Positions 8,077 through 19,722 of a DNA stretch of 64,000 nt are shown piece after piece (the stretch's first letter is position 1; each line of letters opens with the position of its first letter). The translations under genes were made by a program, and so were the position numbers. The notes beneath the pieces were generated by a model. That model was not told the DNA's origin and made no database searches. It was given only the letters and a program-made list of their open reading frames with translations. Source of the stretch: Aeromonas hydrophila subsp. hydrophila ATCC 7966 (GTDB lineage: Bacteria > Pseudomonadota > Gammaproteobacteria > Enterobacterales > Aeromonadaceae); contig NC_008570.1 of assembly GCF_000014805.1 (NCBI RefSeq), positions 2,113,001 through 2,177,000 on the forward strand. The letters are read 5' to 3'.

Positions 8077-8908
8077 CTTGCAGATTGCTGTAGACCCGAC
8101 CACCGACGTAGAGGCGCTGATCCTCGACTGGGCCGGTACCGTCGTCGATTTCGGCTCCTTCGCCCCCACCTCCATCTTCGTCGAGGCCTTCGCCCGCGCG
8201 TATGACTTCCCCGTTACTCTGGATGAGGCGCGCCAGCCTATGGGGTTGGGCAAGTGGGATCATATCGCCGCGCTGGGCCGTCTGCCCTCGGTGGATGCGC
8301 GCTGGCAGGCCCGCTTTGGCCACCCTATGAGCCATGCCGAAGTGGACCACCTCTATCACACCTTTATGCCGCTGCAGATTGCCGCCGTGACCCGCTTCGC
8401 CGACCCCATCCCCGGCGTGTTGCCGGTGCTGGATGCTCTGCGGGGGCAGGGGATGAAAATCGGCTCCTGCTCCGGTTACCCCCGCCCGGTGATGGAGACG
8501 CTGGTACCTGCGGCGGCCGATCACGGCTATCGGCCGGATCACTGGGTCGCCACCGACGATCTCAAAGCCGGTGGTCGCCCCGGTCCCTGGATGGCGCTGG
8601 CCAACGTGATTGAGCTGGGAGTGAATGCGGTGCATCGCTGCATCAAGGTGGATGACGCCGTGCCCGGCATCAGCGAAGGGTTGAACGCGGGCATGTGGAC
8701 GGTGGGATTGTCGGTTTCCGGCAACGAGTTTGGCGCTACCTGGGAAGCGTTTGCCGCCATGAGCGAGGCGGAGATCGCCGCCCGGCGCGCACCGGCCGAG
8801 GCCAAACTGCGGGCGGCGGGGGCGCACTATGTGATTGATACCCTTGCCGACATCGCCCCGGTGATCGCCGATATCAACCGCCGTCTGGCGGCAGGGGAGC
8901 GGCCCTGA
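8069..8908 (+). CDS. phnX: Phosphonoacetaldehyde hydrolase (phosphonatase)
   Basis: HAD-superfamily enzyme of 279 residues that cleaves the carbon-phosphorus bond of phosphonoacetaldehyde to acetaldehyde and phosphate. The nucleophilic aspartate is residue 20 ([14 protein letters not shown]), the Schiff-base lysine is residue 62 ([11 protein letters not shown]), and the later HAD motif reads [19 protein letters not shown] 8069 with AGGA 8 nt upstream is preferred over the in-frame codon at 8030, which would extend it into pbfA. It is the last gene of the catabolic operon and is followed by a strong terminator. Confidence 0.95.
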   Translation: MTDLQIAVDPTTDVEALILDWAGTVVDFGSFAPTSIFVEAFARAYDFPVTLDEARQPMGLGKWDHIAALGRLPSVDARWQARFGHPMSHAEVDHLYHTFMPLQIAAVTRFADPIPGVLPVLDALRGQGMKIGSCSGYPRPVMETLVPAAADHGYRPDHWVATDDLKAGGRPGPWMALANVIELGVNAVHRCIKVDDAVPGISEGLNAGMWTVGLSVSGNEFGATWEAFAAMSEAEIAARRAPAEAKLRAAGAHYVIDTLADIAPVIADINRRLAAGERP

Positions 8909-8985
8909 ACAAGGCGGGATGAGAGGAGGGGAGTGCCGGCCTTGCCGGCAGGTTCTCAGGCCTATGCTCCCTGACTATCAGGCAT

Positions 8986-9015
8986 AAAAAAACCGGCGCC
9001 TTGGCGCCGGTTTTT
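8986..9015. terminator. Bidirectional terminator between phnX and pflB
   Basis: A 10-bp stem AACCGGCGCC/GGCGCCGGTT with a 2-nt loop, preceded by an A run and followed by TTT. It serves both converging transcripts. A shorter 7-bp stem (TGCCGGC/GCCGGCA, 8934-8950) lies just before it. Confidence 0.9.
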
Positions 9016-9031
9016 GTTCACCGAGACTCTA

Positions 9032-11314
<2,283 letters not shown>

Positions 11315-11359
11315 TTTCATTACCTCACACGGTATTGATGTAGTATCCCGCAATCATCC

Positions 11360-12208
11360 TTAATGATGACGACGGAAGATAAACCAGTAAGTCAGACCAA
11401 CCATGACGCCACCACCAATGATATTACCTATGGTGACGGGAATGAGGTTGTGTAGGACGAAGTTGGATACGGTCAGGTCGGCAAAGGTCGCCGGGTCCTG
11501 GCCGATGGCCTGCCAAAATTCCGGGCCTGCTACCGCATGGATAGCGATACCGACCGGGATCATAAACATGTTTGCGATGCTGTGCTCAAAACCGGAGGCC
11601 ACGAACATGGCAACGGGGAGCAGCATGACCATCACCTTGTCGGTTGCACTGCGGGCGCCGAACGCCATCCACACGGCGAGACACACCATGAGGTTGCAGA
11701 GGATACCGAGGGCAAGGGCCTCGAAAAAGGTATGGTGGATCTTGTGTTGGGCTACCTTGAGGGCGTTCAGACCCCACTGACCATCTGCCGCCATGTATTC
11801 GGCCGACATGATGATGAGGCCGACGATGATGAGACCGCCGATGAGGTTGCCGAAGTAGACCAGTCCCCAGTTCTTGAACAGCTGGGCCCAGGTGATGCGG
11901 TTGGCCGCCTTGGCCACCAGGGTCAGGGTGGTGGAGGTGAACAGCTCGGCACCGAGCAGCACGCAGAGGATCAGACCCAGTGCGAAACAGAGACCGCCGA
12001 CCAGCTTGCTGAGGCCCCAGGCCACATTGCCGGCACCGGTAGTCACCGTGATGAAGAAGACGAAAGCAATGGCGATGAAAGCGCCTGCGGTGATGGCCAG
12101 GGGGATGACCTTGTATGCAGGCTTGGTGGCCTTGGCATAGGTGATATCTTCTGCCAGTGCAGCGATGGCTTCTGGCTTGAGACAATCAAAGGGAGATTCT
12201 GCTTTCAA
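11360..12208 (-). CDS. focA: Formate channel
   Basis: Inner-membrane FNT-family channel of 282 residues that moves formate in and out of the cell. Six hydrophobic segments are visible. The gating histidine is residue 209 in GFEHSIANMFMIP, the same number as in E. coli FocA. It heads the focA-pflB unit, so formate made by PflB is exported by its partner. An FNR-like site and a -10 element lie 30-75 bp upstream, consistent with anaerobic induction. Confidence 0.96.
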   Translation of the reverse strand: MKAESPFDCLKPEAIAALAEDITYAKATKPAYKVIPLAITAGAFIAIAFVFFITVTTGAGNVAWGLSKLVGGLCFALGLILCVLLGAELFTSTTLTLVAKAANRITWAQLFKNWGLVYFGNLIGGLIIVGLIIMSAEYMAADGQWGLNALKVAQHKIHHTFFEALALGILCNLMVCLAVWMAFGARSATDKVMVMLLPVAMFVASGFEHSIANMFMIPVGIAIHAVAGPEFWQAIGQDPATFADLTVSNFVLHNLIPVTIGNIIGGGVMVGLTYWFIFRRHH

Positions 12209-12239
12209 TTCTCATGTACCTGATGTTTTGCCTGTGGAA

Positions 12240-12281
12240 ATCATAACAAAGGGCCAGATCGTCAAAATTGACTCCGATCAA
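12240..12281 (-). promoter_or_regulatory. FNR-dependent promoter of focA-pflB
   Basis: On the minus strand TTGATCGGAGTCAA (12268-12281) matches the FNR consensus TTGAT-N4-ATCAA with one mismatch. A TATGAT hexamer lies at 12240-12245. A start site near 12233 would put the FNR site at -41.5, the classical class II position, replacing a -35 element. Confidence 0.7.
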
Positions 12282-12350
12282 GAATTGCAGATTGTGAATG
12301 TAATTTTACTACAAAAATTTGAGTCCTCCGGCAGCGTTGCTTTACACCAG

Positions 12351-12364
12351 GTTTCAGCTGAAAC
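12351..12364. repeat. 14-bp perfect palindrome upstream of focA
   Basis: GTTTCAGCTGAAAC in an AT-rich stretch about 145 bp upstream of focA. It looks like a dimeric regulator site; I do not recognise the protein. Confidence 0.5.
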
Positions 12365-12551
12365 ATAAATGCTGATTTTTTAATGCAATGATTTTAAACA
12401 ATTTATTTTTCATCGCCTAAAAATGGTACTGGCAAGGCATCTTTGCATCTCCCCAGCATTCTCTGCCCCGGCTTGGCAACCCCCTAAGAGGTATTTTTTG
12501 TTTTTTATTTCATCTTTGAATAACAAACCGCCTCTCTGGCGACCATAAAGC

Positions 12552-12574
12552 AAAAGGGGCCATCAGGGCCCCTT
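12552..12574 (-). terminator. Terminator after ycaO
   Basis: An 8-bp stem AAGGGGCC/GGCCCCTT with a 5-nt loop, followed on the minus strand by TTGCTTT, 15 bp after the ycaO stop. It insulates ycaO from focA. Confidence 0.8.
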
Positions 12575-12588
12575 CACATACTACCACA

Positions 12589-14349
12589 TCAACCCCATGA
12601 ATGGGCTCGTTTGGCCTTCTGCAGCTTCTCATAGGCTGCCAGCAGCTTCTGATGCAGCGGGAACTGGCTGAGGGACAGGTCGGCAGCTTCCAACCCGTGG
12701 AAGCGCGCTTCGCCACTGGCGTGGGCCCAGGCCTGTGCCAGCGTCTGCTCGCCATACATGCGGGTGAATACGGCGCGGTATTGCTCGGGGTCGCGATCCT
12801 CATCCAGAAACAGCTCGACGCAGGCGCGCAGGGCACGGTAGTAGTTGGCACGATCGGCCGGGAACACCGACTGGTTGAACTCCATGGTCCAGTCGATGAG
12901 ATCGAGCGCCGTGTCGAGTTCGCCGGCGGCCAGTGCCAGCATGGCTTTGAGCTCGCCCACCCGCAGGGTGTGCAGGGCGGTGCCCTTGGCGGCGGCGATG
13001 CCGAGCAGCTCGCGCACCCGGGTGCGCTCGTCGTGACCCTCTTCATCCAGCTGGTCGAACAGTGCCATGTACTGCTCCGCGTCCCACTCCAGCGCCGGCA
13101 GCGCCAGGATGGTTTCTCGCAGGTGGGCACCCATGGTGTTGTTGGCCAGCAGCAGGTCTTCGGCCGGATAGATGTCGGACATGCCGGGCACCAGGATGCG
13201 GCAGGCGTAGACACCCAGGTGCTCGTAGTCGGCGATGTAGACCGGCTGCTCCAGCTCGTGGAAGATGCCGATCAGGTGGTCGAACTCCTCTTGCGAGGTG
13301 CCGCGGAAGTCCCAGTCGGCAAACTCGAAGTCCGCATCCTGCTTGAACAGATCCCAGCTGATGAGGCCGGAGGAGTCGATGAAGTGGGTCTCCAGGTTGT
13401 GGTGATCCGCCACCTGCTCGTTGTCGAACGAGGGCGGCACGAACACGTCCAGATCTTTGAGGCTGCGGCCCTGCAGCAGCTCGGTGACGGTGCGCTCGAA
13501 CGCCACTTCGAAGCGCGGGTGGGCGCCGAAGGAGGCAAAGCAGGTGCCGTTGCTCGGATTGAGCAGCACCACGCAGATGACCGGGTAGCGACCGCCCAAG
13601 GAGGCGTCGAAGCTGTAGATGGGGAAGCCTTCGGCTTCGAGCGCATCGATGGAGGCCTTGATGCCGGGGTAACGGGCGATCACCTCGCTCGGGATCAGCG
13701 GCAGGCTGAGGGCCTCGGCGATGATCTTGTTCTTCACGTGGCGCTCGAACACCTCCGACAGCCCCTGGGTGCGGGCCTCGGTGCGGGTGTTGCCGGCGCT
13801 CATGCCGTTGGAGACATACAGGTTGCCGATGATGTTCATCGGGATGTAGACGGTCTGGTGATCAGACTGGCGCTCGAAGGGCAGGGCGACGATGCCGCGC
13901 TCCTCGTTGCCGGATTGCAGATCCACCAGCATGTCGGCGGTCACTTCACCATCCGGGTTGTAGAACTTGCGGGTGAAGCTGTCGAGCAGACCGGCGGGCA
14001 GCTGATCTCCCTCGATGGGGAACCACTTCTCGTTCGGGTAGTGAACGAAGTCGCCATTGGCGACCTGCTCGCCCAGATAGAAGTCGGCGAAGAAGTAGTT
14101 GGTGGAGAGACGCTCGAAATATTCGCCAAGGGCGGAGGCGAGCGCCGCCTTCTTGCTGGCACCCTTGCCGTTGGTGAAACAGAGGGGGCACTCCTTGTCC
14201 CGGATGTGCACGGACCAGACGTTGGGCACGGGGTTGAGCCAGGAGGCCTCTTCGATATCAAACCCCAGGGCTTGCAGCTTGGTCTGGAAGCGTTCGATGG
14301 AGTCTTCCAGCGCCGCGTCCTTGCCGGGAATAAAAGTGTGGTCGGTCAT
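12589..14349 (-). CDS. ycaO: YcaO cyclodehydratase-family protein
   Basis: Protein of 586 residues, the E. coli YcaO length, with near-identical blocks such as FIPGKDAALEDSIERFQ at the start and SWLNPVPNVWSVHIRDKECPLCF. The family binds ATP and activates amide carbonyls; E. coli YcaO is linked to RimO-dependent beta-methylthiolation of ribosomal protein S12. A C-terminal helical region (RVRELLGIAAAKGTALHTLRVGELKAML) resembles a TPR-like extension. ATG 14349 is chosen over GTG 14352, with CAGGA about 9 nt upstream. It precedes focA-pflB as in E. coli. No precursor peptide gene or cyclisation partner is adjacent, so it is not a RiPP cluster. Confidence 0.95.
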   Translation of the reverse strand: MTDHTFIPGKDAALEDSIERFQTKLQALGFDIEEASWLNPVPNVWSVHIRDKECPLCFTNGKGASKKAALASALGEYFERLSTNYFFADFYLGEQVANGDFVHYPNEKWFPIEGDQLPAGLLDSFTRKFYNPDGEVTADMLVDLQSGNEERGIVALPFERQSDHQTVYIPMNIIGNLYVSNGMSAGNTRTEARTQGLSEVFERHVKNKIIAEALSLPLIPSEVIARYPGIKASIDALEAEGFPIYSFDASLGGRYPVICVVLLNPSNGTCFASFGAHPRFEVAFERTVTELLQGRSLKDLDVFVPPSFDNEQVADHHNLETHFIDSSGLISWDLFKQDADFEFADWDFRGTSQEEFDHLIGIFHELEQPVYIADYEHLGVYACRILVPGMSDIYPAEDLLLANNTMGAHLRETILALPALEWDAEQYMALFDQLDEEGHDERTRVRELLGIAAAKGTALHTLRVGELKAMLALAAGELDTALDLIDWTMEFNQSVFPADRANYYRALRACVELFLDEDRDPEQYRAVFTRMYGEQTLAQAWAHASGEARFHGLEAADLSLSQFPLHQKLLAAYEKLQKAKRAHSWG

Positions 14350-14420
14350 CACGATATCCTGATTTTTATTGGCTCATGTTTGGCCGCAGATAATAGCAGG
14401 GGTCGGCGCGTTTGGCAGGC

Positions 14421-14446
14421 AAAAAACGGGGCCCATGCCCCGTTTT
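14421..14446 (-). terminator. Terminator after sugE
   Basis: A 10-bp stem AAAACGGGGC/GCCCCGTTTT with a 4-nt loop and a six-T tail on the minus strand. Confidence 0.9.
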
Positions 14447-14476
14447 GCTCTCCATTCAACCGAGCTCGGTCACGGC

Positions 14477-14791
14477 TCAGCCGATGAATTTCAGACCCAG
14501 GATCCCGCCGATGATCAGCAGCAGGCAGAGCACCCGGGCGAGGGTGGCCGGTTCGTTGAACAGCCAGATCCCCATCAGCACGGTGCCGACCGCGCCAATG
14601 CCGGTCCATACCGCGTAGGCGGTACCAAGGGGCAACTGTTTGACCGCCATGGCGAGCAGCAGCACGCTTACCCCCATGGCGATCAGGGTCAGCAGGGTGG
14701 GCAGGGGACGGCTGAAACCGTCGGTGTATTTGAGGCCGATGGCCCAGGCGACCTCGAACAGGCCGGCCAACAGCAGGAGCAACCAGGACAT
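14477..14791 (-). CDS. sugE: Guanidinium exporter (SugE/Gdx, SMR family)
   Basis: Four-helix small multidrug resistance protein of 104 residues. It has the SugE/Gdx features: a membrane glutamate in helix 1 ([22 protein letters not shown]13) and [20 protein letters not shown]. This subclass exchanges protons for guanidinium and acts as a dimer in the inner membrane. ATG 14791 is fixed by the family N-terminus [11 protein letters not shown] two-hairpin guanidine-II riboswitch lies directly upstream, supporting guanidine as the substrate rather than quaternary ammonium drugs. Confidence 0.95.
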   Translation of the reverse strand: MSWLLLLLAGLFEVAWAIGLKYTDGFSRPLPTLLTLIAMGVSVLLLAMAVKQLPLGTAYAVWTGIGAVGTVLMGIWLFNEPATLARVLCLLLIIGGILGLKFIG

Positions 14792-14810
14792 AAAGCAGAT
14801 TCCGCAGGCA

Positions 14811-14857
14811 GCAGGGTCGTCCCTGCGTATCAGGAGGCCTCGAGGTCGTCCCCGAGG
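14811..14857 (-). promoter_or_regulatory. Guanidine-II (mini-ykkC) riboswitch of sugE
   Basis: On the minus strand two hairpins carry identical ACGA tetraloops. P1 (14838-14857) has an 8-bp stem, CCTCGGGG/CCTCGAGG, with one wobble. P2 (14811-14826) has a 6-bp stem, GCAGGG/CCCTGC. An 11-nt linker separates them. Two ACGR-loop hairpins just ahead of an SMR exporter gene define the mini-ykkC class. P2 ends 20 nt before the sugE ATG, suggesting control of translation initiation. Confidence 0.88.
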
Positions 14858-15130
14858 GGCAGCGGGGCTGCCGGTCGGTCTCAATGATGCCCCAAGTGGG
14901 GGCGGGATGCCAACCGGCTGCCCGCAGGTCGGCCAGGCTGACGGATATTGCAGCGAACGGCACAGAATATTGCGCAATTCGACTTGCGCCCGCCGTCACA
15001 ATCCGTAATGTGGACAGACGCATTTTTCGCAACCCATATTTTGTGAACCGCTTGTAAACGGCCCGCGCCGGACAAGGGATCACGGGTATCACACTCGGTT
15101 TCTATAAGCAGCTATCCAGGGTAGGACATT

Positions 15131-16246
15131 ATGAAAAAAGTAGGTTTGGTCGGTTGGCGTGGCATGGTGGGTTCGGTGTTGATGAGCCGGATGCAGGAAG
15201 AGAAGGATTTTTCCCGCATTCAGCCCACCTTCTTCACCACCTCCCAGGCCGGTGAGGCCGCCCCCAATTTCGGCGTCGATGCCGGCACCCTGCAGGATGC
15301 CTTCGACATCGAAGCGCTGGCCGCACAGGACGTCATCATCACCGCCCAGGGCGGCGACTACACCAAGGATGTCTATCCGCGCCTGAAAGCCGCCGGCTGG
15401 CAGGGCTACTGGATTGATGCAGCCTCCTCCCTGCGCATGGAGAAGGACGCGGTCATCATCCTGGATCCGGTCAACGGCGACGTCATCGAGCATGCCCTGA
15501 ACAACGGTATCAAGACCTTCGTCGGCGGCAACTGCACCGTCAGTCTGATGCTGCTGGCCCTGGGTGGCCTGTTCAAGGCCGATCTGGTGGAGTGGGTGAG
15601 CGTGGCTACCTATCAGGCCGCCTCCGGTGGCGGTGCGCGCCACATGCGCGAGCTGGTCACCCAGATGGGCCTGCTGCGTGATGAAGTGGCGGTGGAGCTG
15701 GCGGATCCCGCCTCTGCCATCCTCGACATCGAGCGCAAGATCACCGAGAAGACCCGCTCCGGCACCCTGCCGGTGGACAATTTCGGCGTGCCGCTGGCCG
15801 GTGGCCTCATTCCCTGGATCGACACCAAGCTCGACAACGGCCAGAGCCGCGAAGAGTGGAAGGGCCAGGCCGAGACCAACAAGATCCTGGGCATCGAAAA
15901 CGCCGCCATTCCGGTGGATGGTCTGTGCGTGCGCATCGGCGCCCTGCGCTGCCACAGCCAGGCCTTCACCATCAAGCTGAAAAAAGACGTGCCGCTGGCG
16001 GAAATCGAAGCCCTGCTGGCCGCCCACAACGACTGGGTCAAGGTGATCCCCAACGATCGCGACATCACCGCCCGCGAGCTGACCCCTGCTGCCGTTACCG
16101 GCACCCTCAGCATCCCGGTCGGTCGTCTGCGCAAGCTCAACATGGGGCCGGAGTATCTGGCCGCCTTTACCGTGGGTGATCAGCTGCTGTGGGGCGCCGC
16201 CGAGCCGCTGCGCCGCATGCTCAACATCCTGCTGGATCGCGGTTGA
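15131..16246 (+). CDS. asd: Aspartate-semialdehyde dehydrogenase
   Basis: Cytoplasmic enzyme of 371 residues that reduces beta-aspartyl phosphate with NADPH to aspartate semialdehyde, the branch point to lysine, diaminopimelate, threonine and methionine. It shows the nucleotide turn [14 protein letters not shown] and the catalytic cysteine at residue 135 ([12 protein letters not shown]). [12 protein letters not shown] and the substrate-binding [19 protein letters not shown] region are also present. The sequence is of the gram-negative type. ATG 15131 has AGGA 5 nt upstream. It is a single-gene unit with its own terminator. Confidence 0.97.
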   Translation: MKKVGLVGWRGMVGSVLMSRMQEEKDFSRIQPTFFTTSQAGEAAPNFGVDAGTLQDAFDIEALAAQDVIITAQGGDYTKDVYPRLKAAGWQGYWIDAASSLRMEKDAVIILDPVNGDVIEHALNNGIKTFVGGNCTVSLMLLALGGLFKADLVEWVSVATYQAASGGGARHMRELVTQMGLLRDEVAVELADPASAILDIERKITEKTRSGTLPVDNFGVPLAGGLIPWIDTKLDNGQSREEWKGQAETNKILGIENAAIPVDGLCVRIGALRCHSQAFTIKLKKDVPLAEIEALLAAHNDWVKVIPNDRDITARELTPAAVTGTLSIPVGRLRKLNMGPEYLAAFTVGDQLLWGAAEPLRRMLNILLDRG

Positions 16247-16266
16247 TCCGGTTGCACCCAGCATGA

Positions 16267-16294
16267 ACAGGGGGCCGCGGCCCCCTGTTTTTTT
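16267..16294 (+). terminator. Terminator after asd
   Basis: A 10-bp stem ACAGGGGGCC/GGCCCCCTGT with a 2-nt apex, followed by six T. Confidence 0.92.
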
Positions 16295-16848
16295 GCGACT
16301 TTGCCAACTCTGCAGGCCGGCAGAGAGTGCCAAAAGGGTGGGCTGGCGAGTGGTGCCAGCAAGGCACCTGCCATCCGCCTGTTATTAATGGCATCAATAT
16401 TGACTACGCTCTTGGCTTATTTTTGCGTGACTCAATAACGGCAGACTTATTTCCCATCTGCGGGCGAAACGCCATACCGACGATATTTTCTGGCACTGTT
16501 AATCGGTACGGTTAACAGGGTTAAATAGCGCCATTCAGGCTATTCAAGGGCGTTGACGGATGGGCCAGATATATACCTTGTTACAAAAGCACGTCTGTTG
16601 CTGATATCCCTTCGGGGCTTGATTGATTACACTGACGACCACAGCCGGGTTGCAGGCTGCCAGCCTTTGGCAGCTATATTGACTGGCTCGGGGCAGACAT
16701 TGCTGCCGGCAAAAATATTATTCATGTCATCAATAATGCGAGGCACCTGCAGAGTGCTGTCGCCATTTTTTCGTTGTTGCGCGCTGGATATGAACGACGC
16801 GCAGCGACCGCCAATAATAATGTTCAGGTTTGAAAATTGGGAAATAAC
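16295..16848. other. Non-coding, relatively AT-rich gap with inverted repeats
   Basis: I find no convincing gene in these 554 bases. They hold a 7-bp inverted repeat CTGTTAA/TTAACAG (16496-16518), a GCTGCCA/TGGCAGC stem near 16656-16674, and two copies of AGGCACCTGC (about 16362 and 16740). The AT content is higher than in the flanking genes. The leader of the M16 peptidase gene must begin here. Confidence 0.5.
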
Positions 16849-19626
16849 ATGAGAGTCGTGTGGAGTTTGCTCTATTTCTTCAGTGTCTTGGCCTTGGCCG
16901 GCCCGGTGCTGGTCAAGGAGCAGAAAAAAGTGGCCGATCCGCTGATCGTGCCCTATCAGCAATATCGGCTCGACAATGGCCTGACGGTGATCCTGACCCA
17001 GGATCACTCCGATCCCCTGGTGCACGTGGCGGTCCACTACCGGGTTGGGCTGCCGGAAGAGGCCCCCGGCCAGTCCGGGTTGGCCCATCTGTTCGAACAC
17101 ATGATGTTTCAGGGCTCGGCCCACGTGGGGGAGGAGGGCTACATCCGGCTGCTGCAACAGGTGGGCGGGCGCAACATCAACGGCCTGACCTCCCGGGATC
17201 AGACCCGCTATTACCAGACGCTGCCAGCCAATCAGCTGGAGAAGGTGCTCTGGTTGGAGGCAGATCGCATGGGGTTTCTGCTCGATACCCTCTACCAGCA
17301 GAAATTGGAGGCCAAGCGCGACATCGCCAAGAACGAGCGTGCCACCCTGGTGGATGCTGCCCCCTACGGCCGGGTGCTGGAGGTGCTCAACCGCACTCTC
17401 TACCCCCCCAATCACCCCTATTTCAACACGCCGTTTGGCCGGGTGGCGGACCTGGATCGCCTCACTCTGGAGGACGTGCGCCAGTTCTTCCTGCGCTGGT
17501 ACGGGCCCAACAACGCCACCCTGGTGATCGGTGGCGACATTCAGCCGGCCCAGACCCTGGCCTGGGTTGAGCGCTACTTTGCCGCGCTGCCTCCGTCACC
17601 AACCCAGACAAGCCCGGTGGTGCGTCCGGTGACGCTGAAGAAGAGTCGCTATCGCACCCTGGTCGATCGGGTCAGCGAGCCCATGCTGGTGCTGGCCTAT
17701 CCGACCGTCTCCGCCCGCGAGCCCGACTTCGAGGCTCTCGATCTGCTGGCGGATCAGCTGGGGGGCTCGGCCAGCGGCCTGCTGCAGCGACAACTGCAGC
17801 AAAGCGGCCGGCTGGTCTCGGTGACGGCTAGGCAGGAGTGTGGCGTACTGGCCTGCATGCTGGTGATTGAGGCGGTGCCCAATCTGGCCAAAGGGGGCGA
17901 GCTGGGCCCCATCAAGGCGGAGATCGACCGGATAGTTGGCCAGCTCGCCAGCGATGGCGTCTCCCGCGAGCAGCTGGCCCACTCGGTCAATGCCCAGCGG
18001 GCCCTGCGGATCTGGCCGCTGGACAGCGTGGCCGGTAAGGTGGAGCAGCTGGCCACCGGCCACACCCTGTTTGCTGACCCCAACTTCCAGTACCGCAACC
18101 TCCAGCGCATCGCCAGGGTGACACCGGCCGATCTGCAACGGGTGTTGACGCGCTATGTGTTGAACAAGCCCAGGGTGGTGCTGAGCGTGGTGCCGGCCGA
18201 GCACCCTGAATGGCAGGCGGGCAGCCCCAACTTTGTCGAGCCGCCCCCCTTGCCGCTGGCCCGGCCGACCCCCTCTTTGCTGCCGCATGTCATCAAGGAG
18301 ACCTTGGATCGGCGCCAGGAGCCGGCCAGCGGTGGCGCCTTGCCGGTGCCCATGCCGACCCTGTGGCAGGCCAAGCTGGGTGAGCGGATCTCCCTGCTCG
18401 GCCACTACAGCGACGAGGTACCGGCCTTTGCCATGAGCATCAGCTGGCCGGGCGGTGAGCGGGCCGAACCCGAGGGCAAGGGAGGGGTCGCCACCCTGGC
18501 CGACGCCATGCTCTTCCTTGGCAGCGAGCAGCTGCAGGCGGCCAGCATTGAGGAGCGGGCCCGTCAGCTGGGGGCCAGTATTCGCTTCAATCATGGGGAG
18601 GGGCGCAGCTACGTCGAGATCGAGGGGCTCACCTCCCATTTTGATGAGACGCTGGCCCTGGTGCAGGAGCTGGTGCAGCAGCCCGCCATGCGCGTAGCCG
18701 ATTTTGAGCGCAGCCGCTTTGATCATGTCCAGTGGTTGCAACAGCTGATGCAAGATCCCCAGTGGCAGGCGGACTGGCAGTTCGGCGCCCTGCTCGAGGG
18801 GCGCAAGCGGCCGGATCTGCTGGCCAGTGTGCGCGCGCTGACGCTCGACGATGTGCGCAACTTTTATCAGTCGGTCTATCGCAGCGGGGAAGCTCAGGTG
18901 GTGGTGAGCGGGGATCTGGCCCAGGAGCGGGTGATGAAGGCCCTCGGCTTTCTGGTCGAGCCAGCAGGTCAGACGCCGGCCCTGCACTCCCTCGGCTGGC
19001 GCGGCCAGCAGGCGAAGCGGGCCATCTATCTGCTGGACAATCCCGGGGCGGCGCTCAGCCAGATCCGGGTGGGACGGCGCGCCATGGCGGAGGATGCCTT
19101 CGGCGAGCACTACCTGACCCGGCTGATGAATGTCTCCCTTGCCGAGCGGCTGCACATCCGGCTGCGCGAGGAGCTGGGTTACACCTACTTTATCGACGCC
19201 GCCTTCGACGGCAATGCCGATGCGGGCCACTTCCTGCTGCAAAGCAGCGTGCGCAGCGGGGTGACCGGAGCGGCCTTGCGGCAGATCCTGCAGGAGCTCG
19301 ACAAGTATCAGCGGCTGGGGCCGACCCGGCTGGAGGTGCGTACCCTGCGGGATCGGGTGCTCAATGGTCAGGCGCTCGATTACGAGACGTTGCCGCAGGA
19401 AATGGAGTACATGCTGCCCATTCTGCTCAAGGGGTGGCCGGAGGATTATGTGGAGCAGCGAGTGCAGCAGGTGAGCCGGCTCTCTCCGTTTACCCTGCGT
19501 GAGCTGGCCCGCCGCTGGCTCGATCCCGACGACATGGTGATCCTGGTGGTGGGGGATGCCAAGACGCTGGCCCCCGAGCTGGCCGCGTTGGGCTGGCCGG
19601 TGCAGCGCCTCTCTGCCACGCCTTAA
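16849..19626 (+). CDS. M16 (pitrilysin-type) zinc metallopeptidase, two catalytic-fold halves
   Basis: Exported protein of 925 residues. The first about 20 residues (MRVVWSLLYFFSVLALAGPV) look like a signal peptide. The inverted zinc motif is H80-x-x-E83-H84 in HLFEHMMFQG, and the distal ligand is E163 in KNERATLVDA, 79 residues further as in the family. A second M16-like half (about residues 490-925, with RLHIRLREELGYTYFIDAAF) lacks the zinc motif, as usual for the inactive half. Start 16849 follows GGGA 8 nt upstream. Substrates are likely peptides in the periplasm; no partner gene is adjacent. Confidence 0.9.
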   Translation: MRVVWSLLYFFSVLALAGPVLVKEQKKVADPLIVPYQQYRLDNGLTVILTQDHSDPLVHVAVHYRVGLPEEAPGQSGLAHLFEHMMFQGSAHVGEEGYIRLLQQVGGRNINGLTSRDQTRYYQTLPANQLEKVLWLEADRMGFLLDTLYQQKLEAKRDIAKNERATLVDAAPYGRVLEVLNRTLYPPNHPYFNTPFGRVADLDRLTLEDVRQFFLRWYGPNNATLVIGGDIQPAQTLAWVERYFAALPPSPTQTSPVVRPVTLKKSRYRTLVDRVSEPMLVLAYPTVSAREPDFEALDLLADQLGGSASGLLQRQLQQSGRLVSVTARQECGVLACMLVIEAVPNLAKGGELGPIKAEIDRIVGQLASDGVSREQLAHSVNAQRALRIWPLDSVAGKVEQLATGHTLFADPNFQYRNLQRIARVTPADLQRVLTRYVLNKPRVVLSVVPAEHPEWQAGSPNFVEPPPLPLARPTPSLLPHVIKETLDRRQEPASGGALPVPMPTLWQAKLGERISLLGHYSDEVPAFAMSISWPGGERAEPEGKGGVATLADAMLFLGSEQLQAASIEERARQLGASIRFNHGEGRSYVEIEGLTSHFDETLALVQELVQQPAMRVADFERSRFDHVQWLQQLMQDPQWQADWQFGALLEGRKRPDLLASVRALTLDDVRNFYQSVYRSGEAQVVVSGDLAQERVMKALGFLVEPAGQTPALHSLGWRGQQAKRAIYLLDNPGAALSQIRVGRRAMAEDAFGEHYLTRLMNVSLAERLHIRLREELGYTYFIDAAFDGNADAGHFLLQSSVRSGVTGAALRQILQELDKYQRLGPTRLEVRTLRDRVLNGQALDYETLPQEMEYMLPILLKGWPEDYVEQRVQQVSRLSPFTLRELARRWLDPDDMVILVVGDAKTLAPELAALGWPVQRLSATP

Positions 19627-19660
19627 GCAGGGTTACCCCTATCGGGCGATTGCCGCAAGC

Positions 19661-19700
19661 AAAACAGCCTGCCCCTTGGCAGGGGGCGGGCTGTTTTTTT
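19661..19700 (+). terminator. Terminator after the M16 peptidase gene
   Basis: A 13-bp stem (AACAGCCTGCCCC with GGGGCGGGCTGTT, one wobble) followed by a T run. The reverse strand starts with an A run, so it may also end the opposing transcript. Confidence 0.88.
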
Positions 19701-19722
19701 GCGCTCAAAAAGAGGTGAACGG

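Noticed and set aside
12589..14349. RiPP or azoline biosynthesis cluster around ycaO
   Set aside because: No precursor peptide, dehydrogenase or transporter gene is adjacent, and the protein is the conserved housekeeping YcaO next to focA-pflB.
12601..14487. 628-codon open frame opposite ycaO
   Set aside because: It is the antisense shadow of a clear ycaO gene in high-GC DNA; its translation is low-complexity and has no recognisable domain.
16295..16848. c-di-GMP or other riboswitch in the spacer before the M16 gene
   Set aside because: A GAAA-capped stem and pairing segments exist, but no conserved riboswitch core could be laid out.
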